From contig JAUWCL010000025.1 of assembly GCA_030609325.1 (NCBI GenBank), positions 1 to 51,668 of the forward strand: DNA of 51,668 nt, read 5' to 3'. This DNA is from Candidatus Krumholzibacteriota bacterium (GTDB lineage Bacteria; Krumholzibacteriota; Krumholzibacteriia; Krumholzibacteriales; Krumholzibacteriaceae). Both the position numbers and the translations under genes were made by a program. Shown here one piece after another: positions 1 to 10,991 of this stretch (the stretch's first letter is position 1; the number at the start of each line of letters is the position of its first letter). The notes under the pieces are model-generated. The model made no database searches, was not told where the DNA came from, and was given only the letters and a program-made list of their open reading frames with translations.

Positions 1-8
1 AAGAGAAA

Positions 9-842
9 TTGCAAGATAGTAATAATCCTGAAAACATCAATATTGGATTCGTCCGCACGGCTAAAACAAACCGGAATTCTCATTTCTCCAGAATTGCAAC
101 GATTTATGAGGATCTAAGAACGATGGATATAGAACCGATTATTTTTATCAGAAATAAATTGCAAGAATTTAACAGTCTTAAAGGAGCCGACATAGGATGC
201 GGTTGCGGGAGATACACCGCAGAATTGCTCCGTTTTGTAGGAGATAATATATTTCTTACCTGTGTTGATGAGAATGAAGATATGTTGAAACAGCTTAAAA
301 TGAACCTGGTAGGAAAGGATCTGCAAAATTTCAAGACGGTAAGAGCCCCTGCCAACAATCTACAAATAGAATCGAACTCGTTGGACTTTATAGTTACCTT
401 CAATGCTGTGCATCATTTCGACCTTGTAGGTTTTCTGAACGAGAGTGCTAGGACCTTGAAAGACAACCGATATCTTTTTGTCTACACCCGCCTGAGAAGC
501 CAGAACAAAAGAAATATATGGGGAAGATATTTCCCAAAGTTTCACGAGAAAGAAACCCGGTTGTATTATCTTGAGGAATTTAAAATGGTTTTAGAAAAAA
601 TAAAGCCATTGAAATTGGATTCTTTTAAATATTTTAAGCATAAAAGAAAAGCTAGCACGAATTGGCTCATAAGTCGCGCCATACATCATCACTATTCTAC
701 TTTCGATTTATATGACGGGGAAGAGTTTGATGATGCTCTAATGAAGTTTCGAAAAAACATTGCTAATAATTTCAGTAACAGAAATGATGTTTTTTGGGAA
801 GACGAAAATGTAATGTTTGTCATTAGTAGAAAATCAAGATAA
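9..842 (+). CDS. Class I SAM-dependent methyltransferase (5' end possibly outside window)
   Basis: Predicted small-molecule, lipid or sugar methyltransferase of the UbiE/Methyltransf_11 type; the substrate is not evident. The SAM-binding motif I is clear (ADIGCGCGRYT, about residues 61-71), followed by an acidic strand end (CVDENED) and the post-motif region SLDFIVTFNAVHHF. The only start in the window is a TTG at 9 with no visible ribosome-binding site, and the frame stays open to base 1, so the true start may lie upstream. The gene is visibly AT-rich, with many AAA/ATT/TTT codons, unlike the GC-rich genes after it, which suggests acquisition by transfer. No stop or frameshift interrupts it. 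Confidence 0.75.
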   Translation: MQDSNNPENINIGFVRTAKTNRNSHFSRIATIYEDLRTMDIEPIIFIRNKLQEFNSLKGADIGCGCGRYTAELLRFVGDNIFLTCVDENEDMLKQLKMNLVGKDLQNFKTVRAPANNLQIESNSLDFIVTFNAVHHFDLVGFLNESARTLKDNRYLFVYTRLRSQNKRNIWGRYFPKFHEKETRLYYLEEFKMVLEKIKPLKLDSFKYFKHKRKASTNWLISRAIHHHYSTFDLYDGEEFDDALMKFRKNIANNFSNRNDVFWEDENVMFVISRKSR

Positions 843-1171
843 ATAGTAAATTCGCTTTCTTTTGACAACGGTTCCTTCTATTAATATCGTCCGCCAAGGA
901 GAAGAGACTAAAAAGATAAAAAGCCCCGGAAGAGGTCCTGGATAAAATTTGGCTCCCCAGTCAGGACTAGAATCCGATCCGCAGAAGAAGGGACAACACC
1001 TCGTCAACCTTGGTGTGCCGGTCCTGGGACTGGTCGGACATGTCGATCCGGAAATCTACCCGTCTCGATGAAATGCACATGCCGACACCGTCAACGGCTT
1101 TAATTGCCCGCTTGCCAGCCGCTCCGATTCTGTTATCCTCTGTAATCGAGTCAGGAATCATGGAGGATATG
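843..1171. other. Intergenic region, no gene recognised
   Basis: About 330 bases between the AT-rich methyltransferase and the first S9 peptidase. Composition shifts here from AT-rich to GC-rich. The peptidase frame is open upstream to about 1010, but the residues encoded there look random and precede a proper signal peptide, so I read this as non-coding. A GGAGG ribosome-binding site lies at 1162-1166. I see no convincing RNA gene or terminator. Confidence 0.4.
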
Positions 1172-3172
1172 ATGAGAACAACGAGAAAGAGGGCGGCGTA
1201 TGCCTGTCTGCTGGCGGCCGCGCTCCTTGCGGCGGCTGCTGCGGCGGGTGCGAAGGAGCCGTTTACCATAGAAGACATCTTCAGGCTGCGGCGGGTGTCG
1301 TCGCCGGCCATATCGCCCGGCGGCAGGTATATCGCGTACATCGTCGAGGAGCCTGCAGATACGCTGAAGGATCAGAAGACCGGCAATCCCGACATCTGGG
1401 TGATCGATCTCAAGGACCGGGACCATCCAAGGCCGTTCGTCTTCAGCGATTCGCGCGAGACGTCGCCGGCCTGGTCGGCAGACGACATGTACCTCTACTT
1501 TCTCTCCGACAGGGAGGAGAAGGGCAAGACCCAGGTGTGGCGGATCGCCTCCTCCGGTGGAGAAGCCGGGCAGGTGACCGTTCTCGAAGGAGGCGCTGCC
1601 TCGTTCGTGCTCAGCCCCGATGGCTCGAGGATCGCGGTGACCGCCGGCAGGGGCGAGACCGCGGCAAAGAAGAAGGCCCGCTCCGACGGCAAGGACTGGA
1701 AGATGGTCGGGGAGGACAGGAGCATACACCGCCTGTGGATAATAGACGCCGGAACAGGGGAGGGGACACCCGTCACTCCCGAAGGGTTCCACGTCTCGTC
1801 GGCCTGCTGGTCTCCCGCAGGGAATGCCGTGGCGATGATCACGGCCGACGCTTCGGGGAGCAACGAGACCTACTTCAATTCGAGGCTTGAGATAATCGAC
1901 CTCTCCGACCGCGGCATCACGCTGGTCACGGACAACGCTTCCGGCGCGCCGTCCTGGTCTCACGACGGGAAACGGATCGCGTTCACGTACAGGCTGCGGC
2001 ATAAGGGGATGACCCTGCCGGCCGGCGTTGTGGCGGTGATCGGTCCGGACGGGAACGACCTCAGGTTCCTCGGCGAGAGGCACAGGGGGACCCTCGTCAG
2101 TCCGGTCTGGATGCCGGAGGGCGACAGGCTCCTCGTGATCAACCTCAACGGGGTGCGGGGAGAGCTCGCCACCGTCTCGGTCGGTGACTCGAAGGTAGAG
2201 CGCATCGAGGAGCTCGAGATCCCCTACTACATGGGGAGATCGTTCGACATATCGCGCGACGGCTCGAAGATCGCGTTCCTCAAGGGCAGCACGAAATCAC
2301 CCCCCGAGGTCTGGCTCTGGGAGAGGGGGCTGTTCAGCGGCAGCGACCGGCTCACACGCGTTCACCGCCGACTCGAGGAGAAGGAACTCCCCGAGGCGAA
2401 GGTCGTCAGGTGGAAGAGCCGCGACGGGACCGAGATAGAGGGTGTGCTCTGGCTGCCGCGGGATTTCAAGAAGGACGGAACCTTCCCCGCCGTGGTCAGC
2501 GTGCACGGAGGCCCGATGTGGGCCTGGTGGTTAGGGTGGCACGGCAGCTGGCACGACTGGGCGATCCCGCTGGCCAGCCGCGGCTTCGTGGTCCTCCTGC
2601 CCAACCCGAGGGGCAGCATGGGATACGGCTCCGGATTCGCGAGGGCGAACTTCGACGACTGGGGCGGCGGCGACTACGAGGACGTGATCGCCGGAGCCGA
2701 CTACCTCGTCAACGAGGGGTATGCTTCCCGCGACAGGCTCGGCATCGGGGGATGGAGCTACGGCGGGTTCATGGCTTCCTGGGCAGTGACGAAGACGGCC
2801 CGGTTCTCGGCGGCCGTGGCGGGGGCCGCGGTGACGAACCTCTTCAGCTTCCACGGCACGACCGACATCACCCCGACGTTCCTCGAGGAATACTTCAGGG
2901 AGATCGCCTACCGGAGGGCGGAGGCTTACCGCAGCCATTCACCGGTGGAATACGTTACCGGCGCCAGGACCCCGACGCTCGTGCTCCACGGCGAGGACGA
3001 CATGCGCGTTCCGGTGGGGCAGGGGTACGAGTTCTACAACGGGCTGAAGCAGTCCGGCGTCGAGTGCGAGATGGTCGTCTATCCCCGCGAGGGACACTCG
3101 CTGCGGGAGATCCACCACCAGATCGACCTGATCGAGAGGATCGTCGACTGGTTCGAGCTCCATTTGAAATGA
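1172..3172 (+). CDS. Exported S9 family (prolyl oligopeptidase-like) serine peptidase
   Basis: Exported peptidase, probably an acylaminoacyl- or dipeptidyl-peptidase working on short peptides in the periplasm. ATG at 1172 is chosen because GGAGG (1162-1166) sits 5 bases upstream and the protein then begins MRTTRKRAA followed by a long Ala/Leu signal-peptide core. The N-terminal half is a WD40/PD40-like propeller with repeated SPDG/SHDG strands. The C-terminal alpha/beta-hydrolase has the nucleophile motif GGWSYGG, the acid in HGEDDMRVP and the histidine in REGHS, so the catalytic triad is intact. At 666 aa the length is normal for the family. One of three S9 peptidases in this window. Substrate specificity cannot be read from the sequence. 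Confidence 0.9.
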   Translation: MRTTRKRAAYACLLAAALLAAAAAAGAKEPFTIEDIFRLRRVSSPAISPGGRYIAYIVEEPADTLKDQKTGNPDIWVIDLKDRDHPRPFVFSDSRETSPAWSADDMYLYFLSDREEKGKTQVWRIASSGGEAGQVTVLEGGAASFVLSPDGSRIAVTAGRGETAAKKKARSDGKDWKMVGEDRSIHRLWIIDAGTGEGTPVTPEGFHVSSACWSPAGNAVAMITADASGSNETYFNSRLEIIDLSDRGITLVTDNASGAPSWSHDGKRIAFTYRLRHKGMTLPAGVVAVIGPDGNDLRFLGERHRGTLVSPVWMPEGDRLLVINLNGVRGELATVSVGDSKVERIEELEIPYYMGRSFDISRDGSKIAFLKGSTKSPPEVWLWERGLFSGSDRLTRVHRRLEEKELPEAKVVRWKSRDGTEIEGVLWLPRDFKKDGTFPAVVSVHGGPMWAWWLGWHGSWHDWAIPLASRGFVVLLPNPRGSMGYGSGFARANFDDWGGGDYEDVIAGADYLVNEGYASRDRLGIGGWSYGGFMASWAVTKTARFSAAVAGAAVTNLFSFHGTTDITPTFLEEYFREIAYRRAEAYRSHSPVEYVTGARTPTLVLHGEDDMRVPVGQGYEFYNGLKQSGVECEMVVYPREGHSLREIHHQIDLIERIVDWFELHLK

Positions 3173-3208
3173 TTCCCGGAGTTCTCCCGCGGGACCGCTA
3201 AAAACGGG

Positions 3209-3237
3209 TTGAGTATCCGCCGACTGCATTGTAGACT
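3209..3237 (+). promoter_or_regulatory. Candidate sigma70-type promoter for the PurF-like gene
   Basis: TTGAGT (3209-3214), a 17-base spacer and TAGACT (3232-3237) lie about 50 bases upstream of the PurF-like start, in the short gap after the S9 peptidase. Spacing is ideal and both boxes are near consensus. This is pattern evidence only. Confidence 0.4.
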
Positions 3238-3289
3238 CCATTCTTTCCGGTCGCTACACATCGTATCCAACCACCCACGGAGGTCATAG

Positions 3290-4747
3290 ATGAGCGGTCT
3301 CTTCGGCGTTGTCTCCAGTAAAAAATGCAGCGAGTATCTTCTCTACGGAACCGACTACCACTCGCACCTCGGCACCCAGTTCGGCGGCGCCGCCGTGCTC
3401 GGCGATGATTTCGAGAGGCAGATCCATAATATCAGCAACACTCAGTTCAAGTCAAAATTTGACGTGGACCTGCTCGCCATGAAGGGCGGGATGGGAATCG
3501 GCGTCATCAGCGCCTTCGAAGAGCAGCCGATCTACATCAACTCGAAATTCGGCCCGTTCTGCATAGTGACCGACGGATTCCTCGATAACGCTCACGAGCT
3601 CACCGCGAAGCTTCTCGAAGAGGGAGTGACTTTCAGCGAGGTCGGCGACGGCGTCGTCAACTTCACCGAACTGGTCGCGAAGCTGATCACGAAAGGTGAC
3701 TCGATCATCGATGGTATAGAGAAGATGTTCGACCGGATCGACGGCTCGATCTGCCTGCTCATCCTCCACGGCGACGGGATATATGCCGCTCGCGACAGGC
3801 TCGGCTACTTCTCGCTTGCCGTCGGCCAGAACGGGGACGGCTGGGCGGTCAGCACAGAGACGACGGCATTTCCCAACCTCGATTTCGACCTGAAGAAGTT
3901 CCTCGGTCCCGGCGAGGTCGTGCTGCTCAGCCCGGGCGGGCTCCAGCAGAAGAGGCAACGCAACGACGCCCAGCAGATCTGCGCCTTCCTCTGGATCTAC
4001 ACCGGATTTCCCGCCTCGTTCTATGAGGGGATCAACGTGGAGACGGTCCGCGAGAAGTCGGGGAGGGCGCTGGCCCGCAGGGACCGCGATATCGAGGTAG
4101 ACGTAGTCGCGGGCATTCCCGACTCGGGAACCTCCCACGCGATCGGGTACGCGATGGAATCGGGCAAACCGTACAGGCGGCCGCTTGTCAAGTACACGCC
4201 GGGATACGGCCGCAGCTACATCCCGCCGTCGCAGGACGTGCGAGACCACGTGGCGAAGATGAAGCTCGTGCCGAACAGGGCGATCATCGACGGCAACAGG
4301 ATCGTAATATGCGAGGATTCGATCGTACGCGGGACGCAGCTGAAGAACTTCACCGTCAAGAAACTGATGGCGGGGGGCGCGAAGGAAATCCACGTCCGCC
4401 CGGCCTGCCCGCCGCTGATGTTCCCCTGCCGTTTCAACCTATCGACCCGCGATATCAACGAGCTCGCCGCACGCAGGGCGATAAGGGCCCTCGAAGGCAG
4501 TGACATCGAGGACATCTCGGAGTATCTAGATCCGTCCACGGAGAAATACGCGAAGATGATCGAATGGATACGCAGGGATCTCGAGATCACGTCCCTGCGC
4601 TACCAGACGATCGAGGACATGGTCGATGCCATCGGGCTCCCGAAGGAGAAGCTCTGTCTCTACTGCTGGAATGGCCAGTACCCGAAGCCCGGCTCGAGCT
4701 GTGCGGGGTGCGGCAGGGAAGAGGTCGGCGCTGAAACTGGCGGGTAA
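3290..4747 (+). CDS. Amidophosphoribosyltransferase (PurF) paralogue with Ser in place of the catalytic Cys
   Basis: PurF-family enzyme; classical PurF transfers ammonia from glutamine to PRPP in the first step of purine synthesis. The protein starts MSGLFGVVS, so the residue exposed after Met removal is Ser2 (codon AGC) rather than the Cys nucleophile of the Ntn glutaminase domain. The rest is well kept: the PRPP-binding motif IVICEDSIVRGT (about 338-349) and cysteines at 231, 380, 456 and 459, which line up with the four [4Fe-4S] ligands of B. subtilis PurF. An extra CAGC pair follows at the C-terminus. The start has GGAGG upstream. Paralogues with Ser or Gly at position 2 exist, to my recollection, in Bacteroidetes. 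It may use free ammonia or serve another role, so I give no purF symbol. Confidence 0.85.
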   Translation: MSGLFGVVSSKKCSEYLLYGTDYHSHLGTQFGGAAVLGDDFERQIHNISNTQFKSKFDVDLLAMKGGMGIGVISAFEEQPIYINSKFGPFCIVTDGFLDNAHELTAKLLEEGVTFSEVGDGVVNFTELVAKLITKGDSIIDGIEKMFDRIDGSICLLILHGDGIYAARDRLGYFSLAVGQNGDGWAVSTETTAFPNLDFDLKKFLGPGEVVLLSPGGLQQKRQRNDAQQICAFLWIYTGFPASFYEGINVETVREKSGRALARRDRDIEVDVVAGIPDSGTSHAIGYAMESGKPYRRPLVKYTPGYGRSYIPPSQDVRDHVAKMKLVPNRAIIDGNRIVICEDSIVRGTQLKNFTVKKLMAGGAKEIHVRPACPPLMFPCRFNLSTRDINELAARRAIRALEGSDIEDISEYLDPSTEKYAKMIEWIRRDLEITSLRYQTIEDMVDAIGLPKEKLCLYCWNGQYPKPGSSCAGCGREEVGAETGG

Positions 4748-4761
4748 AAGGGGAGTGATCC

Positions 4762-5439
4762 CTATTCCTCGTCCCGTTTTTCGAGTTCGGCTTCGAAGGC
4801 GGCGACGACTTCCTCCGCGATATCCACGAGCAGCACCTTGGTGACCGAATCCCCGCTGTGATTCTCCACCGCTTTTACCACGGCGGCTGCGGATTCTTTC
4901 GCCCCGATTCCCCCGTCGACGAATCCCAGTCCGGGCACCGTCACGGTCTCCGCCTCGAGCTCCTCCGCTTCTTTCAGCGCGGCTGCCAGGGCCTCCGTGA
5001 CCGAACCGGCCGTTATGCCGCCCGAGTCGTTGTTCACCGCGGCATGGATGACGTTTCCCGTGGCAAGGTCGCCCGGCCCGGTCGACACGGCGCCGTCGGG
5101 ATCGATGGGGATGACGATGGCGTCGGAGAACACCTCGGTAATATCTGCGAGGCGCACCTCTATACCGATGTTGCCCAGGGAGGTGATGTATCTGTTCTCG
5201 TCCATTGCGATGCCGGCGAGGATCACGTCGGGCCGTTTCTTGAAATCGGCGATCATCGTCTCGCCCTTTCGTGCCGCGTAGCCGGCCGCCTTAAAAACGT
5301 CCGCCGCGTCGGCCTCGCCCTTTTCCCAGGCAGCGATCTTCTCCGCCAGGGCGCCGAGGAGCTCGCCCGATTTTCTGCGCCTCATACGCTCGATGAAATC
5401 TTTCTTTCTTATATCACGGGGATCGTCGTCGAAAAGCAT
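4762..5439 (-). CDS. Macro-domain-like protein
   Basis: About 225 aa. The C-terminal half resembles a macro (ADP-ribose-binding) domain: a DITEVFSDAIVIPID strand, a Gly-rich GDLATGNVIHAAV segment, a paired-helix region and a VPGLGFVDGGIG loop. The loops differ from the canonical DAIVNAAN and GGGVDGAI motifs, so ADP-ribose binding or hydrolysis is uncertain. The N-terminal 70 residues are helical and charged. ATG at 5439 is preferred over 5451 because GGAGG then lies 5 bases upstream. The gene converges on the PurF-like gene, with 14 bases between stops, and diverges from the second S9 peptidase. No signal peptide, so probably cytoplasmic. Confidence 0.6.
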   Translation of the reverse strand: MLFDDDPRDIRKKDFIERMRRRKSGELLGALAEKIAAWEKGEADAADVFKAAGYAARKGETMIADFKKRPDVILAGIAMDENRYITSLGNIGIEVRLADITEVFSDAIVIPIDPDGAVSTGPGDLATGNVIHAAVNNDSGGITAGSVTEALAAALKEAEELEAETVTVPGLGFVDGGIGAKESAAAVVKAVENHSGDSVTKVLLVDIAEEVVAAFEAELEKRDEE

Positions 5440-5565
5440 CGCTTCCTCCATTTTGGGTCTTTTCACAATCCGCCGGGGATTATATCCTATCGGGACGGCG
5501 GCAGAAAGCCGCAAGTGTAAATGGACGATCATCGGTCCGGCACGTGCCCTGCGAAAGGAGCGGGA

Positions 5566-7650
<2,085 letters not shown>

Positions 7651-7651
7651 A

Positions 7652-7715
7652 AAACGCGGCCGGTCCCTCGGAAACCCCGGAGGCACCGAGGGTTTCTACG
7701 GAACCGGCCGCGTTT
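7652..7715. terminator. Bidirectional terminator between convergent genes
   Basis: A perfect 13-bp inverted repeat (AAACGCGGCCGGT at 7652-7664 and its complement at 7703-7715) encloses a second nested stem (CCCTCGG/CCGAGGG). Flanking A and T runs are present on both sides, as expected where two convergent transcripts stop. It lies between the S9 peptidase stop (7650) and the membrane glycosyltransferase stop (7738). Confidence 0.85.
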
Positions 7716-7737
7716 ACTTTAGTTCACCACGCGTCCC

Positions 7738-9357
7738 TTAATTTCCCGGAGTGAGAGAGGGACCGGAGTTCTTGAGGCATCTCTCTGCATCGGGGTGGCC
7801 GGGATCGATCTTAAGAGCTTCTTTCCAGGTTTTTATCGCCCTCGCCGTATCGCCGGAGTTCGCGTAGACCTTTCCCAGCCTCACAATCTGCGACGCCTTT
7901 CCGAACGACGTATCCCTTGCCACCGTCAGGCCGGTGGCATAGAAGATCAGGAGGAGAGTTATCGCCATGATCAAGAGGTCGAAGAGCTTTCTGTCCCGGA
8001 TCATTTTCAGCAGAATCGATATGGCCGCTCCGGCGAGGGGGATCAGGAAAACGACCACTGGTATGCGGTATCGCGCGAGGACGTAGAATACGATCGCCGC
8101 GGTAAAATAAGTCAGCACCCCGCCGTACATCAGGATAAGCCTGTCCCAACGTTTTCTCGTGAGGAATATCCCGAGCAGCGCGAAGGAGAGGACGAACCAG
8201 TAGCCGGGCAGCGGCAGGGCGATGATGCCGCCGAACTTTCTGTGGAAGTACATGCTCTCGACGCTTGCTCGCTCGTACCTGTTGAAGAAGTAGAGGAACT
8301 TCCGGAATGTCAGAGCCGCCGAGGCGCCGGGTTCGGCGGCAATATGCCTCAGGCCCTCCCTCGTCCAGAAACGCGAGACTTCTCCCGGCGAGAGTTTCCG
8401 CTTCCCGGCCGCCTCGGCGAGCAGGTACATCCTCTCCCGCTGGACCTCAGGCGTCCCGCCCAGGGACATGCCCCGGTAGAACGGTACCGAGTAGAAGCCG
8501 TTCGCCTTCGGATTGTGCCCGATGTAGAAGTTTATCCCGCCGCCTGTGGTGAGCGGCACGAACGTTCCCGTCATCCTCGCGTTTCGTATGGTGAGAGGTG
8601 TTATGGCGAACACCAGCCCGGCGACGAGGGCGGCGTATCTGAGAAAATTCACGACGACGCCTCTGCGGGCGTCAGCCGTTTCCAACCTGTCTGCTGCACC
8701 TGCCCTGTCGATTGCTGCATCACCGCTCAATTTCTTCGTCCTGAACCAGATGTAGAGAAGCGCGAAGGGCAGCAGGAGAAGGGCTACCGGCTTGGCCATC
8801 ACGGACAGTCCGAGTACGAATCCTGCCGCCATCAGCCTGGCCGGCCCGGCCTGCCCCGTGTCGGATACCATTAGCAGCAAGAAAAGGGCGTTGAGAAAGA
8901 GTACGAGGGTGGCCGGCAGGAGAACTCCCTCGTAGAATATCGCGGGAAGGTAGAGCGCCGTGAGAAGGCCGGCGGCTATCCCCGCGGTCGAAGATCTGAA
9001 CAGCCTTCTCGTGAACACGGTGATGAAGGCGCAGGTGAATATTCCGAGCAGGGCCTGCACGCTCCGCACGGCAGTCAGAGAGGGCCCGAAGACGCGGTAT
9101 ATCAGGGAGAGGACCCATGGGTAGAGCGGCGCCTGCATGAGCTTCGTCGCGGGGAGCTCGCCTCCCCAGACGAGGGCCTTGGCCCACCTGTCGTATACAA
9201 TCGAGTCGAGGACGAGGTTGTTCGCGAGGGGATTGAGGCGGGCCGTGAATATTACGTGAAGGAGGCGGACCGCCGCGGCGACGAGTATGACCATCGCGGC
9301 GAGAAAGGTCTCGCTGATATATCTTGTGCGGCCGCTATTGTTCTCCATTCGCTTCAT
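7738..9357 (-). CDS. GT39/ArnT-type membrane glycosyltransferase with C-terminal TPR
   Basis: 539-residue polytopic membrane protein with about ten hydrophobic segments. The N-terminal extracytoplasmic loop contains a Tyr-Asp-Arg-Trp motif (DSIVYDRWAKAL), matching the acidic loop of polyprenyl-phosphate-sugar dependent transferases of the PMT/ArnT (GT39/GT83) kind. The last ~45 residues form one TPR-like repeat (SGDTARAIKTWKEALKIDPGHPDAE). It probably transfers a sugar from a lipid carrier to protein or lipid at the periplasmic face; the acceptor is unknown. It lies 33 bases downstream of the nucleoside hydrolase-FmdE gene and may share its transcript. No clear ribosome-binding site supports one start; ATG 9348 is an alternative. 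Confidence 0.75.
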   Translation of the reverse strand: MKRMENNSGRTRYISETFLAAMVILVAAAVRLLHVIFTARLNPLANNLVLDSIVYDRWAKALVWGGELPATKLMQAPLYPWVLSLIYRVFGPSLTAVRSVQALLGIFTCAFITVFTRRLFRSSTAGIAAGLLTALYLPAIFYEGVLLPATLVLFLNALFLLLMVSDTGQAGPARLMAAGFVLGLSVMAKPVALLLLPFALLYIWFRTKKLSGDAAIDRAGAADRLETADARRGVVVNFLRYAALVAGLVFAITPLTIRNARMTGTFVPLTTGGGINFYIGHNPKANGFYSVPFYRGMSLGGTPEVQRERMYLLAEAAGKRKLSPGEVSRFWTREGLRHIAAEPGASAALTFRKFLYFFNRYERASVESMYFHRKFGGIIALPLPGYWFVLSFALLGIFLTRKRWDRLILMYGGVLTYFTAAIVFYVLARYRIPVVVFLIPLAGAAISILLKMIRDRKLFDLLIMAITLLLIFYATGLTVARDTSFGKASQIVRLGKVYANSGDTARAIKTWKEALKIDPGHPDAERCLKNSGPSLTPGN

Positions 9358-9390
9358 CAGCGGGAATGATAATGCAACGGCGCGCGGCGG

Positions 9391-10791
9391 TCAACGATCC
9401 ACGCTGATCTCGAAGAGCTCGCTCTCGTCCATCTCCCAGACCTTCATGCCGGCCTGCTCGACGCCTTCGCTGTCGACGGATCTCTTCACCATCGCGGGGA
9501 TGCCCGGAAGGAGCTTGATGGTCACGGTGGCGCCGCCTGCCGTCATGAATACGGCGAACGGCGGCCCGTCGAACGGCTCGACGGAGATGTTTCTCTTTCC
9601 GAGGGTGCATCCGCTGCCCAGCTGCACGCCGTCGATGAGGCAGGAGGGCGGCGGTTCGAGCACGCTGTGGACCTCGGCGCTGATGCCGAAGTGACCCGAT
9701 GAGCCCGTCTCGTCCAGAGCGAGCCTGCCCATCCTGTAGCCGAGGACGACAAACGGTCCGAGATGTCCATGGAAGTTCCTGATAAGGGCAAGGATATCTC
9801 CTGTGGCCGGCATGTGGTGAGCGTGGCCTTCGTGCTCCATGCCCGGCGCTTCCCAGACGCCGTGAAGGTATCTCTCGAGGTCGGCGCCCTTTTTCAGCCT
9901 GACGATCCTGATCCTGCCGCTGTCCGATCCTTTCAGGGAAAATCCGCCGTCGGCGCGTGCGACCGGCTCGAAAGTCTCACCGCCGACCTCGAAGAGATCG
10001 GGGGCGGCGACAGCCGCCGCGGCGATCTCGTCAAAGAGGAAAGCGTGCGCTCCGGTCCCTCCGCCTACGGTCGCCGTGATCCATCTTGCCGCCTGCGTGT
10101 TTCCCTCGACGTCGCGCAGCAGTCTGCCCGGGTCACCCTCCCAGGATACATCGACAAGGAAGATCGTGCCCGCCGTCTCCATGACGAGCCTGGCCGCTTC
10201 GGGATCGTAGCCGAAATTCCAGCCATCGACCGCTTTCCCATCGAGCGAAACGGGCATCCAGACCTCCACGTCCCGCAGGGCGCCGGGGTCGCGCCGCTCG
10301 AGCCCGGCCAGATTGGTCAGCGGCCCCAGGGCCAGCCACACGTCATCCGGCAGCCGATCCGATCGGGAGGCGGCGTCGGCGAGCGGGCTGTGAGAGAGCG
10401 CGCGTGGGGGAGGGAAAGGATGGCCTCCGAGCCCCTCGGCGTGCATTCTCCACGGCGGAGGCTCTTTCGAGCTTCCCGGTAATCCTCTGTAGACAGTTAT
10501 AGGGGCGGCTCCCGCAGACTCGATCAGGCCGATTACGTTATCTGCCGCCTTTACAGCCGAGGCGGAGCCTTCGACCGTGCAGAAGGCGGCTATCACGATG
10601 CTACGGGAGCCGAGCAGTGCGAATATTGCCCTGGCGTCGTCGAGCCCCATGTCGGTATCGACGATCAGTACGCGGCCCTCTCCTGTCGGCGGGCTGTCGC
10701 CCGTTGCACGGCAGTGGGCCGGCAGGGGATGGGCGAGCAGGGCCGATATCACGAGCGCAGCGACGGCAGCGACAGATTTTACTCTTTTCAT
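9391..10791 (-). CDS. Exported nucleoside hydrolase fused to an FmdE-like domain
   Basis: 466 aa with two domains. ATG at 10791 follows GGAGGATAAG and begins a signal peptide (MKRVKSVAAVAALVISALLA). Residues ~40-330 resemble the inosine/uridine-preferring nucleoside hydrolases: the Asp-rich VDTDMGLDDA motif (44-53, family form DTDxGxDDA) and a late FDEIAAAAVAAPDLF segment matching the second metal-site helix. Residues ~335-466 resemble the FmdE domain: NFHGHLGPF, a GYRMGRLAL helix, and CLIDGVQLGSGCTLGKRN with its conserved Cys. FmdE is known from formylmethanofuran dehydrogenase operons, where its role is unclear. The fusion in an exported protein is unusual. It diverges from a TonB receptor. 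Confidence 0.75.
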   Translation of the reverse strand: MKRVKSVAAVAALVISALLAHPLPAHCRATGDSPPTGEGRVLIVDTDMGLDDARAIFALLGSRSIVIAAFCTVEGSASAVKAADNVIGLIESAGAAPITVYRGLPGSSKEPPPWRMHAEGLGGHPFPPPRALSHSPLADAASRSDRLPDDVWLALGPLTNLAGLERRDPGALRDVEVWMPVSLDGKAVDGWNFGYDPEAARLVMETAGTIFLVDVSWEGDPGRLLRDVEGNTQAARWITATVGGGTGAHAFLFDEIAAAAVAAPDLFEVGGETFEPVARADGGFSLKGSDSGRIRIVRLKKGADLERYLHGVWEAPGMEHEGHAHHMPATGDILALIRNFHGHLGPFVVLGYRMGRLALDETGSSGHFGISAEVHSVLEPPPSCLIDGVQLGSGCTLGKRNISVEPFDGPPFAVFMTAGGATVTIKLLPGIPAMVKRSVDSEGVEQAGMKVWEMDESELFEISVDR

Positions 10792-10884
10792 CTTATCCTC
10801 CGTGTATCCCCGCATGTCGATGACGAAAGTCCTCCGGATCGGGGTTCTTCGATTCGTTATGTCGGATCCTCCTGCACCTAATAA

Positions 10885-10950
10885 CACAAAATATGGAAAC
10901 GTGCCACTATTTTACTTGACTATAATAGCACGAATATAATTATATTAACA
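10885..10950. promoter_or_regulatory. AT-rich divergent promoter region
   Basis: The gap between the nucleoside hydrolase-FmdE gene and the TonB receptor contains a sharply AT-rich island. On the plus strand TTGACT (10916-10921) is followed by overlapping TATAAT-like hexamers at 10935-10944, so the receptor promoter is probably here, though the spacing of the best pair is ambiguous (13 or 17 bases). I see no B12-box or Fur-box that would name the ligand. Confidence 0.4.
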
Positions 10951-10991
10951 CGATTTGTTGTCTGCTGTATTTACCGAACAGGTGGTGGAAA

